Assembly: GCA_035281425.1 (NCBI GenBank)
Contig: DATEDX010000272.1
Coordinates: forward strand, 1 to 14,658
Origin: JAICND01 sp035281425
GTDB taxonomy: Bacteria > Actinomycetota > Acidimicrobiia > Spongiisociales > ZC4RG35
Reading direction: 5' to 3'
Length of the DNA: 14,658 nt
The position numbers were made by a program, and so were the translations under genes. This document shows positions 6,717-13,916 of the stretch, in pieces (position 1 is the first letter of the stretch; each line of letters begins with the position of its first letter). The notes below the pieces were generated by a model that made no database searches, was not told the origin of the DNA, and saw nothing but the letters and a program-made list of their open reading frames with translations.

Positions 6717-8012
6717 ATGACCGACCTCATCTCTCGCCATCGCGACCTGATCGCCCCCGTCATCGCCTTCGACACCGAAATCGTGGCCGAACGGGCCCAG
6801 GGCATCTGGGTACATGCCACCGATGGCCGCCGCTACGCCGACTTCGCTTGCGGTACGGCCGTCACCAATCTCGGTCACAACCACCCGGCGGTGGTGGCGG
6901 CCGCCCACGCTCAGCTCGATCGCTTCGTCCACTCGGGCTGTATCTTCCGCTATGACTCCCTGGTAGAGCTGGCAGGGCGGCTGGAGGCAGTCACCCCGGC
7001 CGGGATCGACAAGTTCGGATTCGCCAACTCCGGGGCGGAAGCGGTAGAGGCGGCGGTCAAGCTGACCCGCAAGGTAACGGGACGACAAGGGTTGGTGGTC
7101 TTCCGGGGCGCCTTCCATGGCCGCACCATGGGATCGGTTTCCTACACCACCTCTAACGCCAAATACCGCGAGGGCTACCACCCCATCCTGGGATCGGTCT
7201 TCGTGGCGCCCTTCCCTCACCCCTACCGCTGGGGAATTACCGAGGAGGAGGCGGTAGACCGCTGCCTGTGGGACCTCCATCAGATGTTCCGTCATGAGGT
7301 GCTTCCCACCAACATCGCTGGGTTTCTCATCGAGCCGGTCCAGGGAGAAGGCGGTTATTACCCGGCTCCCCCCCGCTTTCTGGATGAACTGGCCGAACTC
7401 GCCCGCCGCCACGACATCAAGCTGATCTACGACGAAGTGCAGACCGGCTTCGGTCGAACCGCCGAATGGTTCGCCAGCGACCACTACCAGGTCAAGCCCG
7501 ACGTGATCGCTCTCGGCAAGGGAATCGCCAACGGTTTCCCGTTATCTGCCTATGGAGCCTCGGCCGAAATGATGGATGGCTGGTTGCCGGGGTCTCATGG
7601 GACCACCTTCGGCGGCAACCCGGTGGCCTGCGCAGCGGGGGTGGCGGTGCTGGACACTATGGGCGACCTACTCCCCCACGCCCGGGAGCTTTCTTCTCAT
7701 GCCCTGGAACGGCTCAACAAACTGGCCACTGAGCATCCCACCGTGGGCTCGGTGCGGGGCCTGGGGTTGATGATCGGCGTTGAACTGGTGAAGGATCCGG
7801 AGAGCCGTCAACAGGATCCGGCGGCCTTTCGCCACCTCCACAACTACTGCCTGGAACGCGATCTGATCATCATCGATTGCGGGCCAGACGGGAATGTCAT
7901 CAGGTTCATCCCACCGCTGGTCACAACCATGGACGAGTTGGACTGGGCGATCGACCTGATCGACGCCGGGCTGGCCGACTACGAAGCGAAGCAAGGAACC
8001 GCCGCCGGCTGA
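6717..8012 (+). CDS. Class III PLP-dependent aminotransferase (4-aminobutyrate aminotransferase-like)
   Basis: A 431-residue fold-type I aminotransferase of the omega/class III group, which transfers an amino group from an amine or omega-amino acid to a keto acid. Seen: NLGHNHPAVVAA (51-62), NSGAEAVEAAVKLTR (104-118), FRGAFHGRT (129-137), EPVQGEGGYY (206-215), the cofactor Asp in YDEVQTGFGR (238-247), the PLP Lys268 in ALGKGIANGFPLSA (265-278), and GTTFGGNPVACAA (295-307). The ATG at 6717 has GGAG at 6706-6709 with a 7-base spacer; a longer frame upstream is rejected because it would run into purM. It resembles GABA, ornithine and beta-alanine type aminotransferases; the substrate cannot be fixed. 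A second member of the family lies at 9272-10546. The lipoprotein gene follows after 17 bases. Confidence 0.93.
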   Translation: MTDLISRHRDLIAPVIAFDTEIVAERAQGIWVHATDGRRYADFACGTAVTNLGHNHPAVVAAAHAQLDRFVHSGCIFRYDSLVELAGRLEAVTPAGIDKFGFANSGAEAVEAAVKLTRKVTGRQGLVVFRGAFHGRTMGSVSYTTSNAKYREGYHPILGSVFVAPFPHPYRWGITEEEAVDRCLWDLHQMFRHEVLPTNIAGFLIEPVQGEGGYYPAPPRFLDELAELARRHDIKLIYDEVQTGFGRTAEWFASDHYQVKPDVIALGKGIANGFPLSAYGASAEMMDGWLPGSHGTTFGGNPVACAAGVAVLDTMGDLLPHARELSSHALERLNKLATEHPTVGSVRGLGLMIGVELVKDPESRQQDPAAFRHLHNYCLERDLIIIDCGPDGNVIRFIPPLVTTMDELDWAIDLIDAGLADYEAKQGTAAG

Positions 8013-8029
8013 CCCACCGTCGTAACACC

Positions 8030-8881
8030 ATGCGACGTCAACTAGTAGCTGCCCTTGCCCTGCTCCTCCTCGCCACCGCCTGCGGTGGGGAGGACAACGG
8101 TCTCGCCTCCACCCTGCGGCTGAATGAAGACCCCGACTCGGTCCTGCTCATCGTCCGCGATGAGGGCGGGTTCGTCCCGGTGGATTTCCAGGTCCGTCAG
8201 GGCCCGCGATTGATCCTCCTCCGTGACGGCACCCTCATTACCCAAGGAGCGATGATCGAGATCTTCCCCGGCCCTTTGATGGTGCCCTACCAGCAGGTTC
8301 AACTCGACGAGGAGACCATGCTCTTCGTGCTGGAGGAGCTGGACTCCCTTGGTTTCGTCAACATCGTCGACGAGACCAACGATGAGGCGGCGCAGTTCAT
8401 CGCCGATGCCTCCACCACGGTGGTGACCTTCTACAACCAAGACGGCACCCACCGGTTTGGGGTCTACGGTCTTGGCCTCGGGGATCTGGGCCCCGGCACC
8501 GAGTTCACCGACTCCCGGGTCCCGCAGCTGGCCAACCTGGTGACCCAGCTGGAGACCGCCGGATTCTCGGGCACCCCGGTGGAATATCAGCCGGCCACTC
8601 TGCAGGTGCTGGCGGGGCTCAATGAGTTCCCTCCCGATCCCGCCTTCGCCAACGTCCGCCCCTGGCCGCTTTCGGTCGGTTACGAAGACATGGAAGAAGT
8701 GGGACTGGCCGGCTGGCGGTGCGCCACTTTCGAGGGGGAGGAGATGGAGGCGCTGCTCAGCGAGTTCGCCCAGGCCAACCAGGTCACCACCTGGGAGGCG
8801 GGCGGAACCGAATACGCCATGGCTGTACGGCCGCTCTTCCCCGGCGAAGAAGCCTGCGCTCCGCTGGTCCCGGCCGCCTAA
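8030..8881 (+). CDS. Hypothetical lipoprotein
   Basis: A 283-residue protein with a clear lipoprotein signal: MRRQ, a hydrophobic stretch (5-14), and LATAC with lipidated Cys18, followed by GGED, so it should be anchored on the outer face of the membrane. The mature part has no motif I recognise. It contains two cysteines, Cys231 and Cys276, which could form a disulfide, and segments rich in acidic residues (QLDEETMLFVLEELDSLGF, 91-109). It follows the aminotransferase by 17 bases in the same direction and is probably cotranscribed. No Shine-Dalgarno is seen before the ATG at 8030, so translation may depend on termination of the upstream gene. A start farther upstream would bury the signal peptide and overlap the aminotransferase. 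Function unknown; not a recognisable solute-binding protein. Confidence 0.85.
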   Translation: MRRQLVAALALLLLATACGGEDNGLASTLRLNEDPDSVLLIVRDEGGFVPVDFQVRQGPRLILLRDGTLITQGAMIEIFPGPLMVPYQQVQLDEETMLFVLEELDSLGFVNIVDETNDEAAQFIADASTTVVTFYNQDGTHRFGVYGLGLGDLGPGTEFTDSRVPQLANLVTQLETAGFSGTPVEYQPATLQVLAGLNEFPPDPAFANVRPWPLSVGYEDMEEVGLAGWRCATFEGEEMEALLSEFAQANQVTTWEAGGTEYAMAVRPLFPGEEACAPLVPAA

Positions 8882-8885
8882 TCCT

Positions 8886-8932
8886 TTCTGGTGACGGTTG
8901 AGCAGGCTATTCCTGCTCAACCGACACAAGAA
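8886..8932. terminator. Bidirectional hairpin between convergent genes
   Basis: A perfect 12-bp stem (8895-8906 with 8912-8923) closes on a 5-base loop CTATT. Outside it, after one A/A mismatch, GTG/CAC pairs, then after a G/A mismatch TTCT (8886-8889) pairs with AGAA (8929-8932). It begins 5 bases after the lipoprotein stop and ends 7 bases before the stop of the convergent small membrane gene, so it can serve both. No T-tract follows on either strand, as in the tract-less (I-shaped) terminators described in mycobacteria. Confidence 0.8.
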
Positions 8933-8938
8933 CGGGTA

Positions 8939-9205
8939 CTAAGTCGAGGTGGCGCTGGAGCGGCGAACGAGCCGCAACACGAGTACGACCAGCACCGCCC
9001 CAATGATGGAGGCGATCCACGGAACCCCCTGGTTGTCGGGGGTGATCCAGCCCGAGAAGACCAATCCACCTAGCAAGGCACCCACCGCCCCCGCCACGAT
9101 GGTCTGCACCACGCCCATGGGGTCTTTGCCGGGCACCAACAGCCGGGCGAGGGGACCGACAATGGCCCCGACGATGAAATAACCGATGATCTCGCCGATC
9201 GACAC
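8939..9205 (-). CDS. GlsB/YeaQ/YmgE-family small membrane protein
   Basis: An 88-residue, very hydrophobic protein of the transglycosylase-associated (GlsB/YeaQ/YmgE) family. Seen: N-terminal helix with GEIIGYFIVGAIVGPLARLL (4-23), PGKDPMG turn, a second glycine-rich helix (VQTIVAGAVGALLGGLVF), and a third C-terminal helix ending LRLVRRSS. Length matches the family (80-90). It is a cytoplasmic membrane protein often linked to general stress response in other bacteria, but its molecular role is not established. The GTG start at 9205 is supported by AGGAGG 6-7 bases upstream. It stands 66 bases after the aminotransferase gene and ends next to the bidirectional hairpin. Confidence 0.88.
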   Translation of the reverse strand: MSIGEIIGYFIVGAIVGPLARLLVPGKDPMGVVQTIVAGAVGALLGGLVFSGWITPDNQGVPWIASIIGAVLVVLVLRLVRRSSATST

Positions 9206-9240
9206 CGAGCACCTCCTGTCTAGGACTGCGATCGGCGCCC

Positions 9241-9246
9241 AGGCTA
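9241..9246 (-). promoter_or_regulatory. Possible -10 element (TAGCCT) for the GlsB-like gene
   Basis: On the minus strand TAGCCT fits TANNNT and would place transcription start near 9233, giving a leader of about 28 bases that contains the AGGAGG ribosome site. No good -35 is visible. Inference only. Confidence 0.22.
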
Positions 9247-9271
9247 CTCCCCACGAGACCCCGGGAGCCGG

Positions 9272-10546
9272 TTAGACCGCGGCCATCGCCCGGCCCATCA
9301 TTTCCAGCCCCTCGGAGACGAGATCGTCGGAGGCGGTGAGAGGAACCATCACCCGCAGGACGTTGCTGTTGACCCCGCAGGAGAGCAGCAACAACCCTTC
9401 TTCGAGGGCGGCGTTGGTGATGGCTTTGGTTCGCTCCGGGTCGGGGGCACGGGTGTCGGGGTCAGCGACCATCTCGATCCCCACCATGGCTCCCAAGCCA
9501 CGCACCTCTCCGATCCGCGGGTCGGTCTCCGCCCACCCTTCGGCGGTCTTCACCACCTGGCTGCCGATGGCTTGGGCGCGCTCGGCCAAGCCCTCTGTCT
9601 CAATCACGTCGATTACCGCCAAGGCCGCCGCACACGACAAAGGTGAGGCCCCGTAGGTTCCGCCCAGCCCGCCCGGTCCGGGGGCGTCCATGATCTCCAC
9701 TTTGCCGGTCACCGCCGAGAGGGGAAAACCCCCGGCCAGCGACTTAGCCATGCAGACCAGATCGGGCTCCACCGAGGCGTGTTCGACTGCGAACCAACGG
9801 CCGGTGCGGGCGAATCCGGTCTGCACCTCATCGGCCACCATGACGATCCCGTGCCGGTCGCAAAGTTCGCGGAGCGCCACCAGGAATTCGGGAGGGGCAG
9901 GTACGTAGCCCCCTTCCCCCAGCACCGGTTCCACCACGATGGCGGCGACCCGTCCCGGTTCGATGTCGTCTTTGAAGATGTGCTCGATGGCCTCGAGGGA
10001 GTCTTCCCCCGTCACTCCCCGGTAGGGATGGGGGTAGGGGGCGTGGAAGACCTCGGCTGGGAAGGGCCCAAAGCCGGCCTTGTAGGGGGAGACCTTGCCG
10101 GTGAGGGCCAGGGCCATGAGGGTGCGACCGTGAAAGCCTCCCGAAAAGGCGATCACCCCCGGCCGGCCCGTGTAGGACCGAGCGATCTTGACCGCGTTTT
10201 CGACCGCTTCCGCTCCCGAGTTGAAGAAGGCGGTCTTCTTAGGCGAAGGGCCGGGAGCGAGGGCGTTAAGACGTTCAGCCAGGGCGATGGCCGGCTCATA
10301 ACCCGCCACCATGAAGCAGGTATGACTGAAACGTTCGAGTTGGGCACTGACCGCCGCTACCACCTGGGGGTGAAGGTGACCGGTGTTGAGGACGGCGATC
10401 CCGCCGGTGAAGTCGACATACCGCCGTCCCTCCACATCCCACAGTTCGGCGTTGTCGGCCCGTTGGGCATAGACCGGGAAGCTGGCCCCGATCCCCCGGG
10501 CGATGGCCGCCTGCCTCCTCTCGTGCAGTTCGGCATTGGTTGGCAT
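9272..10546 (-). CDS. 4-aminobutyrate aminotransferase (GabT-like)
   Basis: A 424-residue class III aminotransferase, closer to GabT than its neighbour at 6717-8012. GabT converts 4-aminobutyrate and 2-oxoglutarate to succinate semialdehyde and glutamate. Seen: GGIAVLNTGHLHPQVV (48-63), NSGAEAVENAVKIARSYTGR (109-128), FSGGFHGRTLMALALTGK (134-151), EPVLGEGGYVPAP (206-218), cofactor Asp in ADEVQTGFARTGRWF (238-252), PLP Lys268 in MAKSLAGGFPLSA (266-278), and GGTYGASPLSCAAALAV (295-311), where the usual GGNP or GNP reads GASP. The ATG at 10546 is preceded by AAAGGAG 10 bases upstream; the open frame continues far upstream through the methyltransferase-like gene but that extension is not family sequence. 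No succinate-semialdehyde dehydrogenase gene is adjacent. Specificity is inferred. Confidence 0.9.
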   Translation of the reverse strand: MPTNAELHERRQAAIARGIGASFPVYAQRADNAELWDVEGRRYVDFTGGIAVLNTGHLHPQVVAAVSAQLERFSHTCFMVAGYEPAIALAERLNALAPGPSPKKTAFFNSGAEAVENAVKIARSYTGRPGVIAFSGGFHGRTLMALALTGKVSPYKAGFGPFPAEVFHAPYPHPYRGVTGEDSLEAIEHIFKDDIEPGRVAAIVVEPVLGEGGYVPAPPEFLVALRELCDRHGIVMVADEVQTGFARTGRWFAVEHASVEPDLVCMAKSLAGGFPLSAVTGKVEIMDAPGPGGLGGTYGASPLSCAAALAVIDVIETEGLAERAQAIGSQVVKTAEGWAETDPRIGEVRGLGAMVGIEMVADPDTRAPDPERTKAITNAALEEGLLLLSCGVNSNVLRVMVPLTASDDLVSEGLEMMGRAMAAV

Positions 10547-10565
10547 CTCTGCTCGGCTCCTTTCG

Positions 10566-10620
10566 GCTTTCTTAGGACCCAGAGGGGTCGCTTTCCGGGC
10601 CCTCTGGGTCCTAAGAAAGC
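10566..10620. terminator. Perfect 21-bp hairpin overlapping a stop codon
   Basis: Bases 10566-10586 and 10600-10620 form a perfect 21-bp inverted repeat with a 13-base loop. The foot is GCTTTCTTAG/CTAAGAAAGC. The stop codon of the methyltransferase-like gene (10611-10613) lies inside one arm, and the arm ends 19 bases before the GabT-like start, just before its ribosome site. There is no T-tract on either strand after the stem. Likely a tract-less terminator or an RNA-processing or mRNA-stabilising hairpin between the two minus-strand genes. Confidence 0.75.
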
Positions 10621-11726
10621 GGGTGGCGGGTGATGAGGAAGGTCTCGTCGTTCCACCAGATCTCACCATGTTTTTCCATGACGCGTCGGGTGGCGTCGAG
10701 GTAGACCCCGCTGGCCATGGCCGCTGACAGCCTGGGCTCGTCGATCTGGGCGACGTAGGTAGCGGCGTTCCAGGCCGCCACCACCGACGAGGTGCCGATG
10801 TGTTCGGCTTCGAGGGAGGGCATGGTGTGAAGTGAGAAGCGGAAGACCGCCTCCTGGTCGGAGAGGTCAGGGAATTCCAGGTCAGGGCTGTCGCCCAGTT
10901 GGCGGCGAGCCTCATCGATGATCTGCTGACGGCGGTAAGGAAACGGCTCCTCCTCGGGCCACACCCCCCGGATGATCTCGAGGCCGGGGTCGTCGCCCCG
11001 GGCCTGGATCCCGACCAAACGTCCACCCGGAGCGAGGCGGCGAGCCAGCGGCACCAGCACCGTCCGCACCTTCCGCTCCACCGGAGTACGGGCGCGATAA
11101 GCCTGAGAAGCGATAACCAGGTCGTAGACAAGGTCACGTTGTCCAGGACGGGGGAGCAGGGGCCGGAGAATGAACTGCCGGTCGCGGCGGTAGAGGACCA
11201 ACACCGCCGGGCGTTCGTAGAGCGGATTACCCGTCATCGAACTGGTCTGCACCCTCCAATCGAGAGCCAGTTGCGGGTAGAGGTCTTCGATCTGGTCCGT
11301 GAACTCCCGGGTGGTGTCCCCCTCCAACGCCACCTCTCGCCACACCAGGTCGGGAGCGGTAAGGGTGGGAGCATCACGAAAGTAGAGGTTGGTGACGGCG
11401 AAAACCATCTCCGGGTGTTCGAGGAAACGATCGGGCAGGCGGGCCAGCGCCTGGCGAACGTCTTCGATACTGATCTCCTTGGCCACCACCAGCCAGGGAA
11501 TGAAGGGAAAGGTCTCGTGGGTACGACGCATCAGATGGGTAAGCAAGGCTCCGTCCCCCATCCCGGCGTCGAAGATGCGCAGGCCCGGCGGCTGCACCTC
11601 CAGGTGTTGAAGCTGGGCACCGATGCGATCCGCCACCACCGACTTCTCATCAGTGGCGTTGACGAACATCGTGTAGGCGGCCCGGGTATCGAAGAACCGG
11701 GCCGCATCGCCAGCCATGTCCCGCAT
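10611..11726 (-). CDS. Class I SAM-dependent methyltransferase-like protein
   Basis: A 371-residue protein with a Rossmann methyltransferase core: motif I LRIFDAGMGDGALL (49-62), the motif YDLVIASQAY (201-210), and the post-core LARRLAPGGRLVGIQA (227-242). About 150 residues separate motif I from YDLVIAS, roughly twice the usual distance, and this region (NLYFRDAP, LDWRVQTSSMTGNPLYERP) looks like an inserted substrate domain. The N-terminus RFFDTRAAYTMFVNATDEKS and C-terminal third are not recognised. The substrate is unknown; it could also be a non-catalytic relative. The start is uncertain: the ATG at 11726 sits at the foot of a 22-bp hairpin with no free ribosome site, and a second ATG (residue 4, at 11717) is possible. 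The stop lies inside the next hairpin. Confidence 0.7.
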   Translation of the reverse strand: MRDMAGDAARFFDTRAAYTMFVNATDEKSVVADRIGAQLQHLEVQPPGLRIFDAGMGDGALLTHLMRRTHETFPFIPWLVVAKEISIEDVRQALARLPDRFLEHPEMVFAVTNLYFRDAPTLTAPDLVWREVALEGDTTREFTDQIEDLYPQLALDWRVQTSSMTGNPLYERPAVLVLYRRDRQFILRPLLPRPGQRDLVYDLVIASQAYRARTPVERKVRTVLVPLARRLAPGGRLVGIQARGDDPGLEIIRGVWPEEEPFPYRRQQIIDEARRQLGDSPDLEFPDLSDQEAVFRFSLHTMPSLEAEHIGTSSVVAAWNAATYVAQIDEPRLSAAMASGVYLDATRRVMEKHGEIWWNDETFLITRHPLS

Positions 11727-11774
11727 TCTTATCTGCTGAACCGGCCCGCGAAGGGCCGGTTCAGCAGATAAGAA
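11726..11774. terminator. Perfect 22-bp hairpin touching a start codon
   Basis: Bases 11726-11747 and 11753-11774 are a perfect 22-bp inverted repeat with a 5-base loop (GCGAA on the plus strand). The foot is TTCTTA/TAAGAA. It begins 5 bases after the stop of the polytopic membrane protein gene and includes the A of the ATG of the methyltransferase-like gene. No T-tract follows. It probably terminates or processes the upstream transcript, and may also control entry to the downstream start codon. Confidence 0.75.
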
Positions 11775-11779
11775 CCGGG

Positions 11780-13405
11780 TTAGGTGAGGGGTATGGCCTG
11801 GAACGACTCTTCGTCGACGACCACCAGGGCGGCACGCGCCTCCAGGGAGGCGAGCGCCGACTTGATGGCTTCGGCTCGGGCTTCGTCGACCGTGCCCCGC
11901 CCGTCACTGCGGTGGAGGAGCCGCATGCCGTCCAGCATTTTGGGGAGGGGCCCGGGGTCGGCCGCCACCAGGGTGACAACGGAGACGCCAGCGATTGCCG
12001 CCGGCGCCGCCGGTGCTCCCTCCGGCCGCCGGGGACGAAGGTCGGCGAAGTACCACGCCAAACCCCCCGAGATGACCACCAAGGGCACCGCCCAGGAGAG
12101 GACCTCCCGGAAGTCCCCGGTGCCCCCCAGAGCCGAACGGAGGAGGACAAAGAGCACCGCGATCAACCCACCCAAGCCGGCGAGGGAAAACACGGTGAGC
12201 AGGCCGACGATTGCCACCCGCCGAGGGAGGGCTCGCTGCTCTCGGGCCTCGCCGGCCCGTCGCTGGGCGGGCCACCAGTAGCGGGCCAGCACCCCTCCGG
12301 CCACCGCCAGCGCCACCCCGGCCCCGAGGAGGAGCCGGGTGTTGGTCCCGAGCAGAGCCTGCTCGAACAGGTTGTTGATCACGGTGGCGACGAGGGTGAC
12401 GAGGGCGCCAGCCCCGGTCAGGAACCCCACAGCCGAGAAGGCGTATTCGATCAGCATCACTGGCACGGTCCGCTCACGGCCCAGCTCCTCCCGGTGATGC
12501 CAATAGGTGACACCTCCCACCAGAAGCACGGTCAGCAACCCGGGCAGCCGGTTGTCGAGCCGGCCCTGCTCCAACCCAAAGCCGGCGGCGAGCAGCGTGT
12601 AGACGGTCTGCCCGAAGGCAACCACCGCCACCAGCCACGAAATCAGCGCCACCACCGCGGCGTAGGGGACCCGCCAGCTGGTGGCCTTGACCTCGGGGCG
12701 CAGCCAGAACCACCACAAGTAGGGAACTCCCACCGCCAGCATCACCAACCCGTCGATCAGCCCTTCCCAGGTGTTTTCCCCGCCGATGATCACGCTCCCC
12801 GAACCAAACGCCGCTTCCAGAGAGGTGACGAGCACGACGCCCAGCCCCCCGACCGAGAGGACCAGACCGACCCCACTTCCCACCAGTGCTCGTAGGTCGT
12901 CGAAGGCGACGCCTCGCCTCCTTACTAGCTCGTGCAGCCACCAGATACCTCCGAAGGCGATGAGGTCGGCCGCGGCGGCGGTGGGGAACCCGGGTTCGCC
13001 GAATATCCAACGGCCCAGCATCACCGTTACCACCGCCACCGTGACCATCGACACACCCGTTACCAGGGAGATGTAAAGGGCCCGGGCCGGCCGCTCACCG
13101 CCGACCTCGACCTTCTCAAGGGTCATCCACACCACGGTGGCGACGATGCCCGCCACCAGCAACGTAGCCAGCGAGAGTGCCAGCTCATCGGGCTGACGGG
13201 TCAGCACCCTGCCTCCGGGAAGGATCATCTCCACCAGGGTGGAGAAGGCGCCAGTGGCGAGCAGGGTGGCCCCGGCCAGGATCAGATAGATGAGAAACTC
13301 GGTCGGGGAGGAAGCACCACTTCGGGCTGGACGGCGGCGAGCCAGCAGCACCAAGGGCACCGACACCACCGCCGCTATCACCACTAATAACACCACGACG
13401 CTCAT
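11780..13405 (-). CDS. Polytopic membrane protein with six two-helix repeats (DUF5671-like)
   Basis: A 541-residue integral membrane protein. After an N-terminal helix (2-21), a unit of two hydrophobic helices ending in aromatic and charged residues recurs about every 65 residues, at roughly 35-100, 107-165, 171-238, 244-308, 314-383 and 395-461; the unit ends read WMTLEK, WWLHELVRRR, WWFWLRPE, YWHHREEL, RYWWPAQRR and WYFADLRPRR. That gives about 13 membrane segments. The pattern fits DUF5671 repeat proteins; I did not verify this with a profile. Residues 470-541 form a small soluble tail with a possible alpha/beta fold. The ATG at 13405 has GGAGG six bases upstream, inside the end of the preceding gene, one base after its stop, so both are coupled. 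Function unknown. Confidence 0.85.
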   Translation of the reverse strand: MSVVVLLVVIAAVVSVPLVLLARRRPARSGASSPTEFLIYLILAGATLLATGAFSTLVEMILPGGRVLTRQPDELALSLATLLVAGIVATVVWMTLEKVEVGGERPARALYISLVTGVSMVTVAVVTVMLGRWIFGEPGFPTAAAADLIAFGGIWWLHELVRRRGVAFDDLRALVGSGVGLVLSVGGLGVVLVTSLEAAFGSGSVIIGGENTWEGLIDGLVMLAVGVPYLWWFWLRPEVKATSWRVPYAAVVALISWLVAVVAFGQTVYTLLAAGFGLEQGRLDNRLPGLLTVLLVGGVTYWHHREELGRERTVPVMLIEYAFSAVGFLTGAGALVTLVATVINNLFEQALLGTNTRLLLGAGVALAVAGGVLARYWWPAQRRAGEAREQRALPRRVAIVGLLTVFSLAGLGGLIAVLFVLLRSALGGTGDFREVLSWAVPLVVISGGLAWYFADLRPRRPEGAPAAPAAIAGVSVVTLVAADPGPLPKMLDGMRLLHRSDGRGTVDEARAEAIKSALASLEARAALVVVDEESFQAIPLT

Positions 13406-13406
13406 C

Positions 13407-13865
13407 TCAACCTCCGCAATAGAACTGCCAGGGGAGCCGGGTCATGACCGGCGGCACCACAGTGGAATCGAGCTGGAACTCCAGGACCTCTTCGTAGACG
13501 TAAGGGTCAAGGGGATCGCTGGCGTCGACGTGCCGAGCGTTGACCACCACGGTTGTCCTCCCGTCTGCCTCAATCACATCATCGACCACCACCCGATCGA
13601 AGTCATAGCTGGTGGTGGGCAGGTTGGCCTCCCGGCAGTCCTCTCCCAACTCCGGTTCCAGCAATGCGTAAACACCCTCCCAATCCCGTCCCTCCACCGC
13701 ACGGAAGAACGTCTGCACCACTCCCACCGAGGTGTTGGGGTCGACTTCGGTCACCGGTCGAAGGCTGGAAAACACGGCCCCGGCCGCCACGGCCGCCACT
13801 ATCAATCCGGCAATCAGTATCCCCAGTCGGCGGGGACTCGATGCATTCTTGTTCACGTTGATCAC
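13407..13865 (-). CDS. Membrane-anchored hypothetical protein
   Basis: A 152-residue protein with a basic N-terminus, one hydrophobic helix (residues 14-33) and an external domain of about 115 residues. The segment TSVGVVQTFFRAVEGRDWEGVYALLEPEL (45-73) looks like the first helices of an NTF2/SnoaL or Mce-associated type fold, and the rest is beta-rich. Cys77 and Cys150 could form a disulfide. It ends one base before the DUF5671-like gene (TGAGATG), whose ribosome site lies in its last codons, so the two products probably act together. The start is not certain: GTG at 13865 has AAGGA only 2 bases away, and GTG at 13856 has it 11 bases away. Function unknown. Confidence 0.75.
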   Translation of the reverse strand: MINVNKNASSPRRLGILIAGLIVAAVAAGAVFSSLRPVTEVDPNTSVGVVQTFFRAVEGRDWEGVYALLEPELGEDCREANLPTTSYDFDRVVVDDVIEADGRTTVVVNARHVDASDPLDPYVYEEVLEFQLDSTVVPPVMTRLPWQFYCGG

Positions 13866-13916
13866 AATCCTTCTTCCGGATCACCAAGGCAATCGGGGAA
13901 GGTCCCGATCGTGGCC

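Noticed and set aside
8042..8929. Minus-strand frame opposite the lipoprotein
   Set aside because: The plus-strand gene has a clear lipoprotein signal; the antisense frame runs through the terminator hairpin.
9779..10633. Plus-strand frame opposite the GabT-like gene
   Set aside because: The minus strand encodes a full set of class III aminotransferase motifs; the antisense product has none.
10547..11137. N-terminal extension of the GabT-like protein upstream of 10546
   Set aside because: The extension is Arg/Ser/Pro-rich, reads through the hairpin and the methyltransferase-like gene in another frame, and is not family sequence.
13866..13916. Terminator between the TetR gene and the anchored-protein gene
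   Set aside because: Only a 5-bp inverted repeat (TCGGG/CCCGA) is present, too weak to call.
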